DNA of 64,000 bases from Jaapia argillacea MUCL 33604 (taxonomy: Eukaryota; Basidiomycota; Agaricomycetes; Jaapiales; Jaapiaceae). Of this stretch, positions 10,827-22,720 are shown in pieces. A program made the position numbers and the translations under genes. The stretch lies in contig KL197710.1 in the NCBI GenBank assembly GCA_000697665.1, positions 2,269,036 through 2,333,035 on the forward strand. The letters are read 5' to 3'. Below the pieces are notes generated by a model. That model did not search any database, was not told the DNA's origin, and saw only the letters and a program-made list of their open reading frames with translations. Each line of letters begins with the position of its first letter. Positions within the stretch are counted from its first letter, which is position 1.

Positions 10827-13290
10827 ATGGCTTTCGGTGCGTAGATAAGCCCAAATCGTACCATCAGTACGCCCTCACTGACCACCACCTTCGTTCTACA
10901 GCTCAACTACTAGAGTCTTTCCGCCCTACTCCGGAGAGTATACCCCCATCCTACCCTACCTACAGGCGCCACCACCCCAAGGGCCTACCCGTACACATCC
11001 ACCCCCTCGTATGTTTCTGTCTCAGTTTTCGTCGGAGCTGTCCACCCACCTCACCTCACCTCTAGGATCCTGTCGGCTTCCTTCTGCGCGGAGCGCAAAT
11101 TTACCCCGACCAACTCGCTGTTGTACACCCCGATGTCCCGAAACCTGTAGCTTATACCTATGCCGTTTGGTCTGTATCAACCTGCACCATCATGGCATGC
11201 GGAGCACTGATAACCTCCCAGGACGCAGCGCGTTCAAAACTTGGCATATGCCCTCATCGAAGCCGGTATCAAGCCTGGTGACACTGTGGCGTGCATCGCT
11301 CCCAACTCGTATGTTCCCGAGCATCTATTATGTGACAGACAATTCTAAACAAACGAAACCAGTCCCATGATCGCAGACGCCCACCACGGAGTTCTCGCAG
11401 CGCGAGCCATCCTCTGCCCCATCAACACCCGTCTCACTAAAGCCGACGTCGACTATATCATCGATCACAGCCAAGCCAAACTGATCCTGATCGATTGGGA
11501 GTATGAGCATCTCATCAAGGGAACCAAACTCCCTACTATCGTTTGCCAGGATACTGGGAGATATGGGGACCCATATGAGGCGTTCTTGAGCAGTGGAAGG
11601 AAGTTCAGTCAAGAGAGGGGCTGGGGTGGATTGGTTGCCGAGGCAAATGAGGATGCCGGGTCTATGTTGTGCTATACGTGAGCGATTTCCAGTTCGAGAA
11701 TAGGTTGTCAGACGCTGACGAGGTTATCTGTGCAGTTCTGGTACCACTGGCAGGGTACGCCTCAATCAATTGTGGAATCTCGTCGTCTCTAATCAATTCT
11801 GGGGATTTTACAGCCCAAGGGTGTCATTACTACTCTCAGAAGTAGTTATTTGGCCGCCATTGCCAATGCTTCAGAAACACAGTAAGTCCCATTTCTATAC
11901 CTGTTCCAGTTGTAGTTCTCATGACTTCATCTCTACAGAATGACTCGGGAATCGACTTATCTCTGGTTCGTTTTCCTTGCCCGTTAACGCTTAGCAGACC
12001 CCTTACCTTTTTTCCAGGATTCTCCCCATGTTCCACGCCGCAGGATGGACTTATCCCTGGGCTATCACCTTCTCTCAAGCTACTCAAATTACCCTTCGCG
12101 CCATCCAGTTCCCTCTTATTTGGAATCACCTTCTTAACTCTGGAGTAACCCACTATTGCGGTGCTCCCACTGTCCAGGTAGGCTGAATGGTATCATTCGT
12201 GTGCAAGTACTCAATCTCCTCGACCACTTCTTAGATTGGTTTGGTCAACGCTCCCCAATGCCGACCCCTTCCTCGCAAGGTCACAGCTATTGTCGCCGGC
12301 TCTGCCCCCACCGCCCATCTCATTGGCCAGCTCGAGAAGATCGGCATTAACCCCGTCCACGTTTACGGTTTGACGTGCGTGGTGTTTTCCTTATGTCCCT
12401 ACCCATGTTCACGGAATTTGTTCGGTTACAGTGAGACTCTCGGCCCCTTCACCAAAAACTATTATCAGCCTTCATGGGCGAAGTTGTCCCACGAGGAGCG
12501 ATCGAAGTTGAGGGCTCGCCAGGGACACAGTTTCAACACCGCTGAGGAGGCCCGAGTTATCGAGCCCATCCCTGAAGACGTCAAGGGACATGTTGAGCCC
12601 GTCGATGTTCCCAGAGATGGTAAGACAGTCGGTGAGATCGTCACCCACGGCAACATCGTCATGAAGGAGGTCAGTAGAAACGCTTCTCGCCCAATTTCCC
12701 ACACTGATGATCATCATAACCCCCGATAGTACTTCCGCGACCCTGCTGCAACGAAGAAGGCCTTCCGAGGAGGTCACTTCAACTCTGGTGATCTTGCTGT
12801 CTGGTATCCCGATGGCTCTATCGCCGTTGTCGACAGAAGCAAGGATATCATCATCTCTGGTGGTGAAAACGCGTCCAGTCTAGCAATTGAGCAGGGTATG
12901 TTGTATCTCCTTCCTTGCCAGTGATACATTCTCACCTCGTCCTACTGCAGAGCTCTCCGAACATCCCGACATTCTCGAGGTGTCCGTCGTTGCCCGCCCT
13001 CACATCAAGTGGGGTGAACGCCCAATGGCCTTTGTCGTTCTCCGTCATGATGGCGAGAAGAAGTGGGCTGGCAGATTGGACGAATTCGCCGCTGACTTGA
13101 AGAAGCATGCCAAGAAGCGATTGCCCGGGTTTGCTTGCCCTGAGTGGGTGGACGTCGTCCAAGAATTACCTGTACGTACACGCCCGTCATTATACCCTAT
13201 AACCTGCTGACTCACATCCCCCTCCTCTAGAAAACCTCGACGGGTAAGATCTTGAAGACTCAGTTGCGAAAAATTGTTGCCAAACTCTAG
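10827..13290 (+). CDS. Peroxisomal AMP-dependent acyl-CoA synthetase (ANL superfamily)
   Basis: The enzyme should activate a carboxylic acid to an acyl-AMP and then an acyl-CoA. The start is MAF at 10827 with an intron right after ten bases. Downstream exons read AQLLESFRPTPESIPP, LAYALIEAGIKPGDTVACIA and CYT|SGTTGRPKGV, the AMP-binding P-loop, which is itself split by introns. Later come PMFHAAGWTYPWAI, YGLTETLGP, GHFNSGDLAVWYPDGSIAVV and the hinge DRSKDIIISGGEN. The C-terminal KTSTGKILKTQLRK carries the expected catalytic lysine. The last three residues are AKL, a peroxisomal targeting signal type 1 variant. About eleven introns are needed. The substrate is not visible; fungal relatives act on medium-chain, aromatic or other carboxylic acids, so peroxisomal fatty or aromatic acid breakdown is likely. 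Confidence 0.88.
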
Positions 13291-13535
13291 TCACTCCTTT
13301 GCCTGGGCTCATTGGATTCGTACGAGCAATGCTGCTGTTTTTTTCGGTACATAAGAGGCTACATGTAATATTAGAACTAACTCAGACTGCGTCTCGTATA
13401 CTATATTTATTGGAATGAATGTGGTTGTTCAATATCAACGTCCAAAGAAAGTCTAAATCACTCAATGAAATAGAGCAAGTACAAAAATCTTCCATATGTT
13501 GTGTCAGAATAAGATGTGAAAGAAATATATAGTGA

Positions 13536-16500
13536 TCATGATGCAGTAGGGCAGAGTCGTAGTATACGAAATGAACTTGTAGTCCTCTCACAAAGATAGA
13601 TCTCGTCATCTTTCCGTCCCAAGAATAAGACTTCCTCCTGTAAGTTGTGGTCCGGTACAACATCGGGGCCAAAAGAGAACTCGGCCTTACCGGGTGATTT
13701 GCTAGCACCAGTGCTCAGCTTCTTGGTGGGGACGCGCTGACTGGCGTGCCGTTTTACGGCGTTGCCAACAGCTGGTAGCGTGGTACCAGAGGATATCGGG
13801 GTGCCGATTCTCCAGATGAAAGGTCCTCGACGATTGATACTCGATAAGGAGGGAGCAAAGGAAGGAAGAATCGTCCTGGATTCATCTGCAGGTTTGAGGA
13901 GAGCGTCGCCAAAGTCCACAGCTTCAAGTCCTCCTTGTCGCATGGCAACTAGCACAGCGCGGTCCTTGACGTCAAATGCCTCCAGCCTCTTAACATCCCC
14001 CATCCTTCCGATCAGAGCCGATTCGTCGTCGTCGTCATCCACACTCCATACGAAGCGGCCTTTGAGAACTGATCTGCCACGAGCATCCACAATCGCTGTG
14101 CTATGTCCACCACGGGAGGAGAAGAATAGAGCAGGAGGTCCGAAATGTTTTGGCTGTGCCAGGAGAGATATAGGTGGGAGGAGGGGTTTGACCAACTCTT
14201 GCAGCGGGAGAGGAGTGTTCAATGGTGGGGGAGAGGGCCGGAAGGGATGCGTAGGATCAACACTTTGTTGCCTCAAATCTTTGAGGAGGATGAATTCCGT
14301 CTCTTCCTCACGGCGAACGGGTAGATCTGGGGGTAGAAGTCCATCTTTGTACCAAGCTTGCATCAATGAGGTCTTCCAAGGTCCTGATGACGTGTAAAAG
14401 AGTAAGTTAGACGAAGCTAACTTAAAGGACAAAAGTTACGAACCATGAACGATACCCTTGGGATCACGATAGAACCACTTGGATGGGGGGCTGAGGGCAG
14501 GAACAGGAAGGCCTGGAGGAGAGAAGTTGACTTGAGCGAGATCGACTTGGTTGGAGCCATTGACCTCGGGCTCATGCTCTGCTCGATAGTGAAGGAAGGA
14601 GGCGTAGGTAGGAGGAATAGTGTAATCGTCCGCAATAGATGCCAAGGGAACGTTAGGGGAGAATGAAAGCTGTTGGAAAGTAGTATATGGTCCCATGTGA
14701 GCGGTGGCCAAAGCAATCAATTCCTCTGTAGAAGTGGATGTGGTTGGATTAGACTGCTCGACGGGGGTTTGAGACCCTTCGGGAGGAGGTGGTATGAAAG
14801 GAGACGGGCCCATGTTGGTACTAGCGCCAGTGGGTGTCGTTGGAGTGTCTCCGATCGTGGAAGAGACGGGAACTCCGATGCTAACATTAACATTAGTATC
14901 CTCCTCGCCGGTGACGGGTTCAGGTTCTGCTCCGGGATTTTCTTCAGTTCGATTCTCACGTGCTCTTCGTCTGGCCGCTCTGCGTTCAGCACGCCCAATT
15001 CTGACCTCCCGTACTCGTACGGTGGCTGGCTCGAGGCCAAAAACGTTCTGCGAGAAGACGAGGAACACCTCCACCAAATCGTCTCCCTGGAGTTGCAGCT
15101 CCAAGGATCGAGGAGAATCCGGAAGAATGAAGGTTCGTGATAAACCAAGCGCCGTTCTATATGTTCCCGCAAACAACTCGACTTTTTCGCCGTTGTCGCC
15201 ACATAGGATCGCAAGGAAGCTAAAGAAATAATAATTTAGAATAGTGGTCTTTCTCGTATTTGGGGACAAAAACTAACCTCTTTTTTGCCGTTTCTACTGC
15301 TTTGATCAAAAGAGCACCTTTGGTCCCTGGCAGCTTCACGTACTCAAGTTTCGGGGCAGGAGCATGCGTAGCGGAGGGGTTTCCAGCCGCCTTTGCCAAA
15401 TCATTGTCGACTCGCCTAACAACAGAAGAAGCATTATCATCCGATCTCCGTGAATGAAAGGCTTCTTGAAGAAGGCGAGGGATGAAGCGTGAGTGGGGTC
15501 GTGTCGATGTCACAGCAGGAGCAGAGGTCGGTAAAGGAGCCAGGTCGGCCATGGGTTGAGTGGATTGTATCACCTCGGAAGGGGAAGAAGAAGGTCTATT
15601 ACTTGGTCCTGGCACAAGAGCAGAAGCAGATCGGAAGGATTGTGATCGCATGAGCTGACTCTGTCTCCGCTCTGCCATCATAGGTGGCGTGGGGGGTTGT
15701 AGGGAGGATGCGTCGCCATTTGCTTCCTGAGGCGATGACGGATTGCTCATGGACCCGGGACCTCGGAATACGCCGTCGAGCACAGACCACCGCCGTCTCC
15801 TCCTGGAGTTTGATTCATTCGTGACTGATCGAAGGGAATGAGCCTCCGACGTTCGAGGACTAGCCATCTCATCGTCTCCCGCCACGATAGGATGTGACGA
15901 AGTGAAAAGAATCGGTTGTTGGGCGCGACGACTCCCTACAGGAGGGAGCTCCGGTATCCGACTCTCCATAAGAGCTTCGGCAAGGGTGAGTTCTTCTCGT
16001 GGCTCTTCCGGGACAACCACTTCACCATCTTCATCTTCGTCATTGTCTTGTGAACCTTCGACCATCTGGCCAACAACCTCAGCTGATCCGTTCACGGGAA
16101 TAAATCCTTCCGGGATCGAACTTTGTGTATTAGAGGCTCGACGAAGGCCAGTCACGGTTGGTGTTGGAGATGGCTGCGGTGCCGGTATTGTACCCGTGGT
16201 TTGAGAGCGCATACCACTCAGATCCAAATTGGAAGGTCTATTTCGACGACTTGCACTATGGCCCAATACCTGCGAGCTCATGGACCGACCCGGAAGCACC
16301 GGTATGGGAGGGATCTCTACACGGGCCGGATCTGAAGGTGATACAGGTGCGGATGAAGTACCGCCAGCTGCAGCACTCGTTCGTTCATCCAAGGCTTGAC
16401 TACCACTAGCACCAGCAGCGACGATGTTGATAGCTTCATCATCACTAGAGCTTCGACCCTCGAACCAATCTCCTTTAGCATCGGGACTATGGTCTCGTTG

Positions 16501-18065
16501 AGAATCTCCATTGACACTCAGTCTAGTCATCGCACCACTGAGGACGTCGTTTACGGACGAACGCCGAACTCGCGAGTAATCGGGAGGAACGGGCACCAAA
16601 GACGTCAACTGCGGTCGAGCAGGTTCCGGTGTGGCACTGCTGTATGCAGGTGGAGGACCAGATGGTACGGGCTGTGGCGGTGTGATGATGGGTGCTACGT
16701 GGGGAGCAGATTTCTTCTTGATGACGGGTCGAGCCAGAGAAGCTATAGGTGATGGGGCGGGAGGGGCAGAGTTCGCCATCGACGAAGGTTTTCGATTCAA
16801 TTTGCCTTGTGGAATGCTCATGGACGAATTGCTCGAAGATCGGGGCTTCGCCTGCTTGTCAGCTGAGCTTCTTTTCTCGAGTGCATCTCGAATCATGGAT
16901 GACGATGCCACTCGTCTGGCTTCCTCTCGTCGCATGCGATCGCGCTCGCGACGAACTTCCACTTCCATCCTCCACTCAATAGCTTTCTTCACCTCCTCTA
17001 GGGCGTAAACTCGAACCCCATCCCTCCGACCGGCAATTGCAACGAGTACACCTCGATGCTCCATAACGACCACACTTTTGAAACTGACTCGACGCACAAG
17101 AGCATAGGGAGTTGGCGCAGGGGGTGAAATCAAGGGTAAAACATCGAGTCCTTGGGCATGGCATAATAATAAATAATGTGGTGCCAAAAAGGCCCCACTC
17201 GACGGAGGAGTGCTGAAGTGGGACGGTGACAAGTTGGACGTGATAGAGGAGAGCGAGAGGCCCAACTCTTGAAGAGTCGGAGCCGGAAGGGAGGGCGGGG
17301 GAGTACCTGGCCGTGGTACAGGCGAGGAGGCACGGGAGGGAGGTGTTGATGTTTGCTGTGGGGGTGCAGGAGATTCGGGTCGTGGTTCCTCCCTGATGGC
17401 TGACCGCGCAGATGGCGACGAGGTGGGATCACGGCGATGAATCAGGTTTGAAAAGAAACCCGACAGACGGTTGCCCGCACGAGACGGCTTGAAGGGAGTA
17501 GGTCTTAATGACTGTGACGAACCAAGAAAATCTGATGACAAAGACGCACCTCGGTGATCGACCGATTCCTACTTTGTTGCTCTTGGGAGCCCGTTGACCG
17601 GTGCGTGCGAGATGAGGGGGACGGGGGAGGTACCGGGCTAGAAGACGTGGATGGGGAAGGTGTGTGCAATGTAGGTGGTAAGCCTGGAGATGCTGGCTCC
17701 GTAACCTGCACAATGGGTACACTTCGTGAGCTGGCAGCATCGGAGAAATGCTCGTGGCCGCTCATGGGGGGACGTGAATCGACTAGATGGGAGTCGACGA
17801 CCGGACTCGTGTGCGTTTTTGGTTCCGATGTCACCTTTGGTCCTCGTATGGTCATGTCTTCGTGGTCATCATCCTCGACCTCTTGGATATCACCTCTCCC
17901 TCCACCTGCTGACATGTCATCTGTCTCTACAGTATCATGTATACTCCATTGATCGTCGTGGTCGTCAGCGGGCATTCCAGAGGCAAGTGGTGAAGCAAGA
18001 GGTGAATTGTGAAGAAAGGATGGTAGGGAGCTGGGCGAACCAAGGTTTGGCGGGATAGTTTGCAT
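13536..18065 (-). CDS. Large CNH-like protein containing a GYF domain
   Basis: The start is the ATG at 18065 (MQTIPPNLGSPSSLPSFLHN); further upstream the open frame has no ATG. An intron near 17505-17541 leads into a long exon. Residues with a CNH-like look follow: LAPHYLLLCHAQGLDVLPLI, ALVRRVSFKSVVVMEHRGVL, GRRDGVRVYALEEVKKAIEW. A stretch of over 400 Ser/Pro-rich residues comes next, then LEYVKLPGTKGALLIKAVET and AILCGDNGEKVELFAGTYRT, resembling later CNH blades. The next exons encode SKWFYRDPKGIVHG | PWKTSLMQAWYKDGLL, matching the GYF pattern (W-Y-GP-M-W-G), which binds proline-rich peptides. CNH domains bind small GTPases. A scaffold role in Rho/Rab signalling is plausible but inferred. 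The stop is at 13536-13538, and the gene converges on the acyl-CoA synthetase gene. Confidence 0.72.
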
Positions 18066-18809
18066 GGGCCAGCTTGATGGAAGCTGACTATTAGATGTCG
18101 AGCCCAAACCGAGAAGAACAAGGTCGCTCTAGCGCCTAAGTTGTAGTGAAAAGAGAAGCGGGTGAAACGACGAGCAAAGGCAGAAGGACAACGTTCCGGC
18201 TGTCCCTCTCAGGCACTCGCTTTCCCACGCCACCTTCTCCGACACGGCTGACCTACTGCTGCTTCGCGCTGCCCGGCTGCAGTTGTCACTCAACCTTGGC
18301 TTCGCTCGCAATTAATCGTATGCAGTAAGACCGAGCCTCCTCGGTTGTACCTTTTCCTCTTCATCACAACTGCCGGCCCCCATCAAACTTACTGGTCCCA
18401 GCTGCTCCTCGACCATTGGACCTGGCATCCAACTGGCATCATATCATGATCCACTGATCCCCTCCCTCTCAAATTTACATCTCTTACATTCCGAATTCCC
18501 CGGCTTGCAATTGGCAAGAAATTCTCTCATCTGCACACGTCCTTACGGCGCTGATCACAAGTTCAACGCGAACTTCGCACATCCAAGTCTCACTTGTGTC
18601 CCCCTCCCATTCATCCTATTCTTGCGTAATGATGAAGAATCGCCGACGTGTGACCGGCATCGAATATGTGGCGCTGGAATCCACCTGAACACATCCCTGG
18701 AAGACGCATGGTCGTTCCCATGAAATCTGTTGTGAGCTTGGTATAGCCATCATCACACAAGCTAATCACGGCAAGACACCAACGTGCAGCCCACCAAACA
18801 GCTTGGAAC
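18066..18809. other. Intergenic region between two minus-strand genes
   Basis: This 744-bp gap should hold the promoter of the CNH-GYF gene and the 3' untranslated region of the cyclin H gene. I see no conserved coding frame or clear motif. Confidence 0.4.
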
Positions 18810-20038
18810 TCAGTCATCATCATCTAATCCAGCAACGTCGACTGCCTCGTCCCCATGTTTCCCAGTCAACGCCTCCCCAAATGGATCACTTTCCTCCATG
18901 GTCTTTCTTACTTCCTCTGCCTTCCTCGCCCTCTTCTCCGCCGCGGCTTTCTCTTCCTGATCCTTCTTTGCCAGATACGCCTTACTGCCGACCACTTTTT
19001 CAGGGTTCTTGCACAATTTCAATCGTCTGTCCACGTCCCTAACGGCCTCCACATTCGGCGGTGACCCGTCACGTGTGATCATCTCTTGGATGGATTCGAG
19101 TATAGGCAGAACATTCTCGGAGGATTTAGAGCGGGCCCATGCGGCTGCTAGAGTTGGAGAAGATAGGGCGAGGCATGCCAAGGCTATTTGAGAAGGTGCA
19201 AATATGAGTTCGGCGTCCGTAAGTCGTGACGCTCGTATGTGAGAGAGCGCCGTGTCGTAGATTTCTGTGATTCCTTCCTTTGGAAAATCCTCAAGGCTCT
19301 ACGAAGGAGAGAATTAAATGGCGGGTTAAAGATGCTAGACACCGCGCACCTGGACGTCCAACCACAGGCCCCATAAAGCCCGATGCGGGTGCCAAACAGC
19401 AAACTCAAATCCAAGGCTTTGAGCAATCAAAAATTCCAGATCAAGGACGTCAGACGGGGATGTATTCGGTATATGAGATGTATATTCATCGAGGGAAATA
19501 GGATGGTTGCACGTCTTGGTGGCCAGAAAGAGCGCAGTCAACCTAGACAACATCGTAAAATCACCTCCAAACTTTCTTGAGACAGAGCACATACATGACA
19601 TTTTTCGGATGCCAATCCATGACAGTATTCTTCAGATAGAACCTCTTCAGATAGCTTGCAGCAGTAGCTTCCACATCCTCCGGGAACCGAAAGTGGCCAC
19701 ACAACTGTGTGATCTTGCTAACATACAGCTTTACCAGCAACCGCTCTTCATCAGCGTTCAGAAATGTGACATTTGACGAGGACCCAGGCTGAGGGAACGA
19801 GTCGTCTCAGCAACCACCATAGAGGAGAAGGGCAAAGTCGACGTGCCGATTCAGCCTCGATAGTTATCCGGATGGCAGAGACAGCGGCAGCATTCAACGA
19901 AGCGCGAGTCTGTGCGAGTTGTTCGGGAGAGTATCGCCAGTGACGATATTGTGTGCTAGCTTCGTATATCGACCTTTTATGTGCTGGCTTGGTGGATGGC
20001 TCATCATCGCCATTTGGCTGTTGTGTCGCCAGAGCCAT
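18810..20038 (-). CDS. CCL1: Cyclin H homolog (TFIIH/CAK cyclin, Ccl1/Mcs2)
   Basis: Cyclin H pairs with the CDK7-type kinase in the CAK module of TFIIH, which phosphorylates the RNA polymerase II C-terminal domain and activates other CDKs. The start is MALATQQPNGDDEPSTK at 20038, followed by SIYEASTQYRHWRYSPEQLA, the typical N-terminal helix of cyclin H. The first cyclin box follows: KITQLCGHFRFPEDVEATA, SYLKRFYLKNTVMDWHPKNV and TALFLATKTCNHPISLDEY. Then come LEFLIAQSLGFEFAVWHPHR and IYDTALSHIRASRLTDAELI followed by FAPSQIALACLAL of the second box. A charged coiled C-terminal tail ends VDVAGLDDDD. Four introns fit; the first (donor in the Ala/Arg stretch near 19850) is the least certain. The gene shares a 161-bp divergent promoter with the next gene. 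Confidence 0.9.
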
Positions 20039-20199
20039 GAGTGTCCGAAGTAATGTCGACGTCGAGAGGCAACGGGTCACTCGCGATCGGAATTATTCCA
20101 TTCAGCATCCGACCCATCTCTTCCTCTCACCGTCACTCTTTTGAACCCCTGACCGAGCGTCCGCAAAGGCACGCAGGACCGTGTGTTGTGTCTAATACC

Positions 20200-21338
20200 A
20201 TGTCAAACGCGCTGGTTCGCCTCTCTCCTTGGAATATATCCCTCGTCGTTCTTTGGTCTGTACTTTGCCTCCCAAGTTCCATCTTGGCCCAAACATTGGT
20301 CAATGGCCAGGTATTCACCAACGGTCTCGCTATCCTCGATGCACCGGCACCCCAGAGGTATGACATCTCCTATGCTCCCGATCCATTCAGTTCTCATTCC
20401 CAGCGGGCAGTGTCCAACATGCAGGAAGTAATATGCCCATAGCAATCGACGTGAGTTCCGTTGCTCTAATCGCTCTGGCTTATATTAAAGTACACCCTAG
20501 ATTTCTGGAGACGGCAAGCTTTCCCAAGCTGCGTCCGTCCCCGGGTCCGGACTCCCCACCAGCTTCGATACACTGGAAATATACCTTGTTTCCTCTCAGG
20601 CCAAGCTCAATATCACCGTATCCAGCGGACCCACTCTCCTAACCCAAGAAAGTGGAAGTACAGTGAAGCATTTGAATTGGCCCATACCAAACTGTCTCCC
20701 TTCTGGATCGTATAACGTATAGTTCCTTGGTTCTTCTCTAGATGCGGACTCGCTCACCAAGCAGGCTTTGTATAGTTCACACTTTACGAGTCATCGCACT
20801 TCAACGGAAGTCCATACTTTTCTATCACCCCTGTCCCCATCAGTATCGAGAACACGAACGTCAATGGCTCTTGTACAGATGTCAATACCCTTCTCGCTCA
20901 ACCCCAACCCTCCTCTCCACCGCCTCAAAATCCTTGGCTGGGTGCCTCAGGACCGATTACCGTCACAATCGGCCCTTCTGGCATTATGTTGCCCTCGACG
21001 ATGAAAACAGTCACGATTCCGCAGGCTACAACTGTGACAATGGTGATGGTTTCGCTGGAGACTATCACTTCGACTTCCATAACAGCTGGTTCGACCGAGG
21101 TATTCACCACCATGTAAGTACCCAGTCACACATTGTTCGTGTTCGGTAGAACTGATCACGCTGCCATTACCTGAATAGTGTCGCGTCCTCATCGACAACA
21201 ACAGTTGCCATGAAATCAGGTTCACTGGAGGCGGGGTTCGTGCCCGTGAATGGCGCTTCATCATTAAATCGAAGAGGGCCGCTGGGTTTCTTGCCCTCGT
21301 TGGGTCTCTTGCTGCTTCTGTTGGGATACTTGTACTGA
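20200..21338 (+). CDS. Secreted single-pass surface protein, uncharacterised fungal family
   Basis: The N terminus is a signal peptide (SPWNISLVVLWSVLCLPSSI then LAQTLVNGQVFTNGLAILDA). The extracellular part includes NMPIAIDISGDGKLSQAAS, LEIYLVSSQAKLNITVSSGP, STVKHLNWPIPNCLPSGSYN and YESSHFNGSPYFSITPVPIS, with NxS/T sites. A Thr-rich stalk (QATTVTMVMVSLETITSTS) is followed by an intron near 21115 and a C-terminal hydrophobic helix LGFLPSLGLLLLLLGYLY ending at the stop 21336-21338, so the protein is a type I or GPI-like membrane protein. The border of the first intron (donor after 20357) cannot be joined in frame with canonical sites as I read it: the first exon ends in phase 2 while the clearly coding frame afterwards needs another phase. 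That is either a non-canonical splice, a base error, or a real frameshift. Confidence 0.68.
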
Positions 21339-21773
21339 CATTGCGGATTCCTGAATTTTATGATGCGTGCTTGTTCGATCATTTCACGGATTCCGTCGAG
21401 ATTGAGTCCTCATTTTTTCAGTGGCCGGCCACTCGCATAATCTTTGGTACGACGCACATTAAACCTATCATCGCCAGCCGCTTAGACTGGGCTTTCAATT
21501 TTCAACCATGGTTTCCTGGGACAACCAGTTGCCTCCTCGCGACGAAATGCATGGAAATTTGGCTTTGGGGCTAATGACATCACGTGCACCGCGACGCGGT
21601 CACGATGGCCTGGTGGGTCGATCGTTTGTCGCTCCACTATATTGGCATCAAAAATGGTAGGCAATTGGACTATATAAACGGGGTTGTAGTCGCCGAGCTC
21701 TTTCACTTTCAACCACCAACTTCCATCATTCCAAACCTTAGCCTCACCCAAGTCCTCCTCATCATCGCTCAGC
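21339..21773. other. Intergenic region
   Basis: No gene is supported in this 435-bp gap. It holds the 3' end of the surface-protein transcript and the promoter of the DUF7726-like gene, with a TATATAAA-like ACTATATAAAC around 21670-21680, about 100 bp before the next ATG. Confidence 0.45.
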
Positions 21774-22638
21774 ATGGCCCCCAAGCGCAAGTCCGACGCG
21801 ATCGAAGACCTTCCTGAGATCGCAGTCCTCAATGATTCATCGACCAGTAACCAGCCTTCCGGTAGCAAGGCCACACTTGATTCACTCATCAAGGCACCGG
21901 CTGCCAAGAAAGCACGCGTCGCTGACGAGGAGGACGCGTCTACTTCGAAATCCAAGGCTGGGAAGAAGGGTAAGACTACTGCGCCTACAAGGTGGCAGGA
22001 TGTCGTCCTTGAGGGCGAAGACCAGGTGCGCGTGCCGTTGACCTCACTTCATCAACGATGCTCATCCTTCTGTCCTCAGGGTGAAGTCTCTGTTTAGTGA
22101 GTCGCACATTCTACCGTTGTCGACGCTGCTGCTCATTGCCGTCGCGGATCCAGCGATGATTGCAACGATATCAGACGAAAGATTCGCGTGCTTCAGAAGA
22201 CTCCCGATTGGAAGGTGTGCCGTCGAGTCTCTCCTCCCACCCTAGCGCGTCACTGAGAGACACTCGATAGGTTACCCATTGGCTTCGGGACATTGGCGGT
22301 GTGAACAGTAATTCATACGGACGCTTCAGTGAGTAGTCTCTAAGTATCAACTTTCGCATGTTGCATTATTGATAACATCGTTTTCGCAATTAGTGAAGGC
22401 CACTGGACCTACCGGAGGCGCTGAGAACGGCACCTACTACTCTGCGGACGTCCTTTATATCTCCGCTCGTCATGTCCTCTACTAAATGCTTATCCTTTCC
22501 AGATACGTTTATTTCGAGAAGGTGCGCATTGCAGAGGGAAAGAAGAAGACGCCTAAACGCCAGAGGAATGAGGTGGAGCACCCCAATGGTTTTCCCCTTG
22601 TTGACAGGAAGGTGATGTGGGTTTTCAGTCGACGATGA
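21774..22638 (+). CDS. DUF7726-like small basic nuclear protein
   Basis: The protein starts MAPKRKSDAIEDLPEIAVLN and has Lys/Arg-rich stretches (PAAKKARVADEED, KSKAGKKGKT) that look like nuclear localisation signals. After an intron near 22024-22078, short exons give GEVSVYDDCNDIRRKIRVLQ, TPDWKVTHWLRDIGG, NSYGRFMKATGP and then YVYFEKVRIAEGKKKTPKRQ, ending DRKVMWVFSRR. The YDDC-IRRKIR ... FL/WLR ... YVFFEKxRI order is the fungal DUF7726 pattern as I recall it. The exon border just before YVYFEK (around 22443-22502) has no canonical donor in the right phase. The function is unknown; chromatin or nucleolar work is only a guess from the composition. Confidence 0.7.
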
Positions 22639-22720
22639 TCATTGATCATGCCTATCCACAAATTCTCTTGATATTTTTACATCCACATCTTCTACTGCCC
22701 AACCTGTATACTGTATCCTG

